62,280 bases of DNA from Chara braunii (taxonomy: Eukaryota; Streptophyta; Charophyceae; Charales; Characeae), in assembly GCA_003427395.1 (NCBI GenBank), contig BFEA01000265.1, forward strand, positions 1,913,937 to 1,976,216. Direction: 5' to 3'. Numbering within the stretch: position 1 is the first letter of the stretch; each line of letters starts with the position of its first letter. The notes beneath the pieces are model-generated. The model made no database searches. It saw only the letters and a list, made by a program, of their open reading frames with translations, and was not told where the DNA came from. Both the position numbers and the translations under genes were made by a program. Positions 61,687 through 62,280 of the stretch are shown here, in pieces.

Positions 61687-62280
61687 TGTTACATGCCCAG
61701 TTGGGCAATGTATGTAAAGCCAAGGATCTGCAATGTGATAAAGAGGACTGAATGGACAATGCGATGTCAGTGGAATCTCAACAAGCAACGTACATCCTGA
61801 TACCTACAAAATGGCACTTTGTAGCACAGTGGAAGACTTAGATATAAGCCCTGACCTGACCGGGACTGACCTCTCTCACGTAGTACAAGACAGCGCAGCG
61901 GAATGCTACAAGACCAATGACTAGCCCAATCAATGTCGCAATGCAGACCAAACATGCATCATCCTCATCACAAGGTGTGAAGGGGCCTGGCGCTACACAC
62001 AGGAAGAATGCGCCAGGTCCAGACCATACACAGACGAAGAGGAGGGGATCAGACGAAGAAGAGGGGGAAGATGGGAATGTCGTCAACACCAAGTCTTCGG
62101 TACAGGTCCCAGATAATCCCTTGTCAAATATCTGGAGCCCAATGTCGAGTCTGGATCAAAATGTCACCAATCCCGCTCTCTCTCGTAGTCTGCTGATGCA
62201 GTGAAGTCAGGTAGCGAGAGGGTGAGAGGGAGATGGTGGACTGAGAAGAGGAAGAAGAAGAAGTCTCTCTCTCTCTCTCT
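61687..62280 (-). repeat. Ty3-2 right (5') LTR, partial
   Basis: Same start (TGTTACATGCCCAGTTGGGC) as the left LTR. It is cut by the window end inside the (CT)n tract. Confidence 0.92.

Larger units (their letters stand above)
53765..62280 (-). mobile_element. Ty3-2: Ty3/gypsy chromovirus-like element (runs off window)
   Basis: Left LTR 53765-55111 and right LTR starting at 61687, near identical over the overlap. The left LTR ends TGTTACAT...ATGTAACA. The internal region holds gag, protease, RT, RNase H, integrase and a chromodomain on the minus strand. It is broken at roughly a dozen points. Confidence 0.92.

Noticed and set aside
1-62280. CRISPR array, operon or prokaryotic gene content
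   Set aside because: All repeats are eukaryotic mobile elements, satellites or microsatellites; no spacer-repeat pattern or bacterial gene layout seen.

Overview
The window is an almost purely repetitive nuclear segment from a green-lineage eukaryote. A streptophyte alga such as Chara is my best guess. The signs are Penelope-like elements (PLEs) with an N-terminal GIY-YIG nuclease, Ty3/gypsy elements primed by initiator-Met tRNA, plant-type U6 snRNA copies, a short TTTAGGG stretch, and several generations of nested insertions. I found no host protein-coding gene that I can defend. Nearly every coding stretch belongs to a decayed mobile element.

Layout. 0.06-0.4 kb: a palindromic MITE and a U6 pseudogene. 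0.64-4.5 kb: PLE-1 (+), with coiled coil/SAP-like, GIY-YIG and RT parts. 4.5-8.6 kb: 5'-truncated LINE-1 (+). 8.8-9.3 kb: a solo PLE pseudo-LTR with a hammerhead ribozyme. 10.2-10.9 kb: half of a PIF/Harbinger transposase. 11.8-19.8 kb: PLE-2 (-), the best preserved, flanked by two 1.2-kb direct repeats (pLTRs) that each carry a hammerhead. Its left pLTR is split by a 1.37-kb transposon with 8-bp target duplications, which itself contains a ~350-bp-arm foldback, an N gap and a Nextera sequencing adapter. 20.5-22.2 kb: PLE-4 5' end (-), interrupted by a LINE tail with a 12-bp TSD. 22.86-25.33 kb: LINE-2 (+). 26.0-27.35 kb: a SINE-like tail and PLE-3 RT (+).

28-43 kb is a low-coding zone: (CT)n tracts, a dispersed CT-bearing repeat family, U6 retropseudogenes with 15-17-bp TSDs, a tandem satellite, eight-copy MITE family members, an ATCCA-type satellite, a tRNA-like sequence and a SINE-like insertion with an 18-bp TSD.

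44.3-52+ kb is Ty3-1 (-) and 53.8 kb to the window end is Ty3-2 (-). Both have gag, protease, RT, RNase H, integrase and a chromodomain-like tail, and both are broken by stops and frameshifts.

How the parts relate. The LINE copies and solo tails share a two-hairpin 3' end followed by poly(A). U6 copies carry poly(A) and long TSDs, which points to LINE-type target-primed insertion in trans. A short SINE-like family shares 3'-UTR sequence with LINE-2. The PLEs combine a permuted (N-terminal) GIY-YIG nuclease, separate upstream zinc-knuckle and SAP-like ORFs, pLTRs and hammerhead ribozymes. This is the most biologically interesting system in the window.
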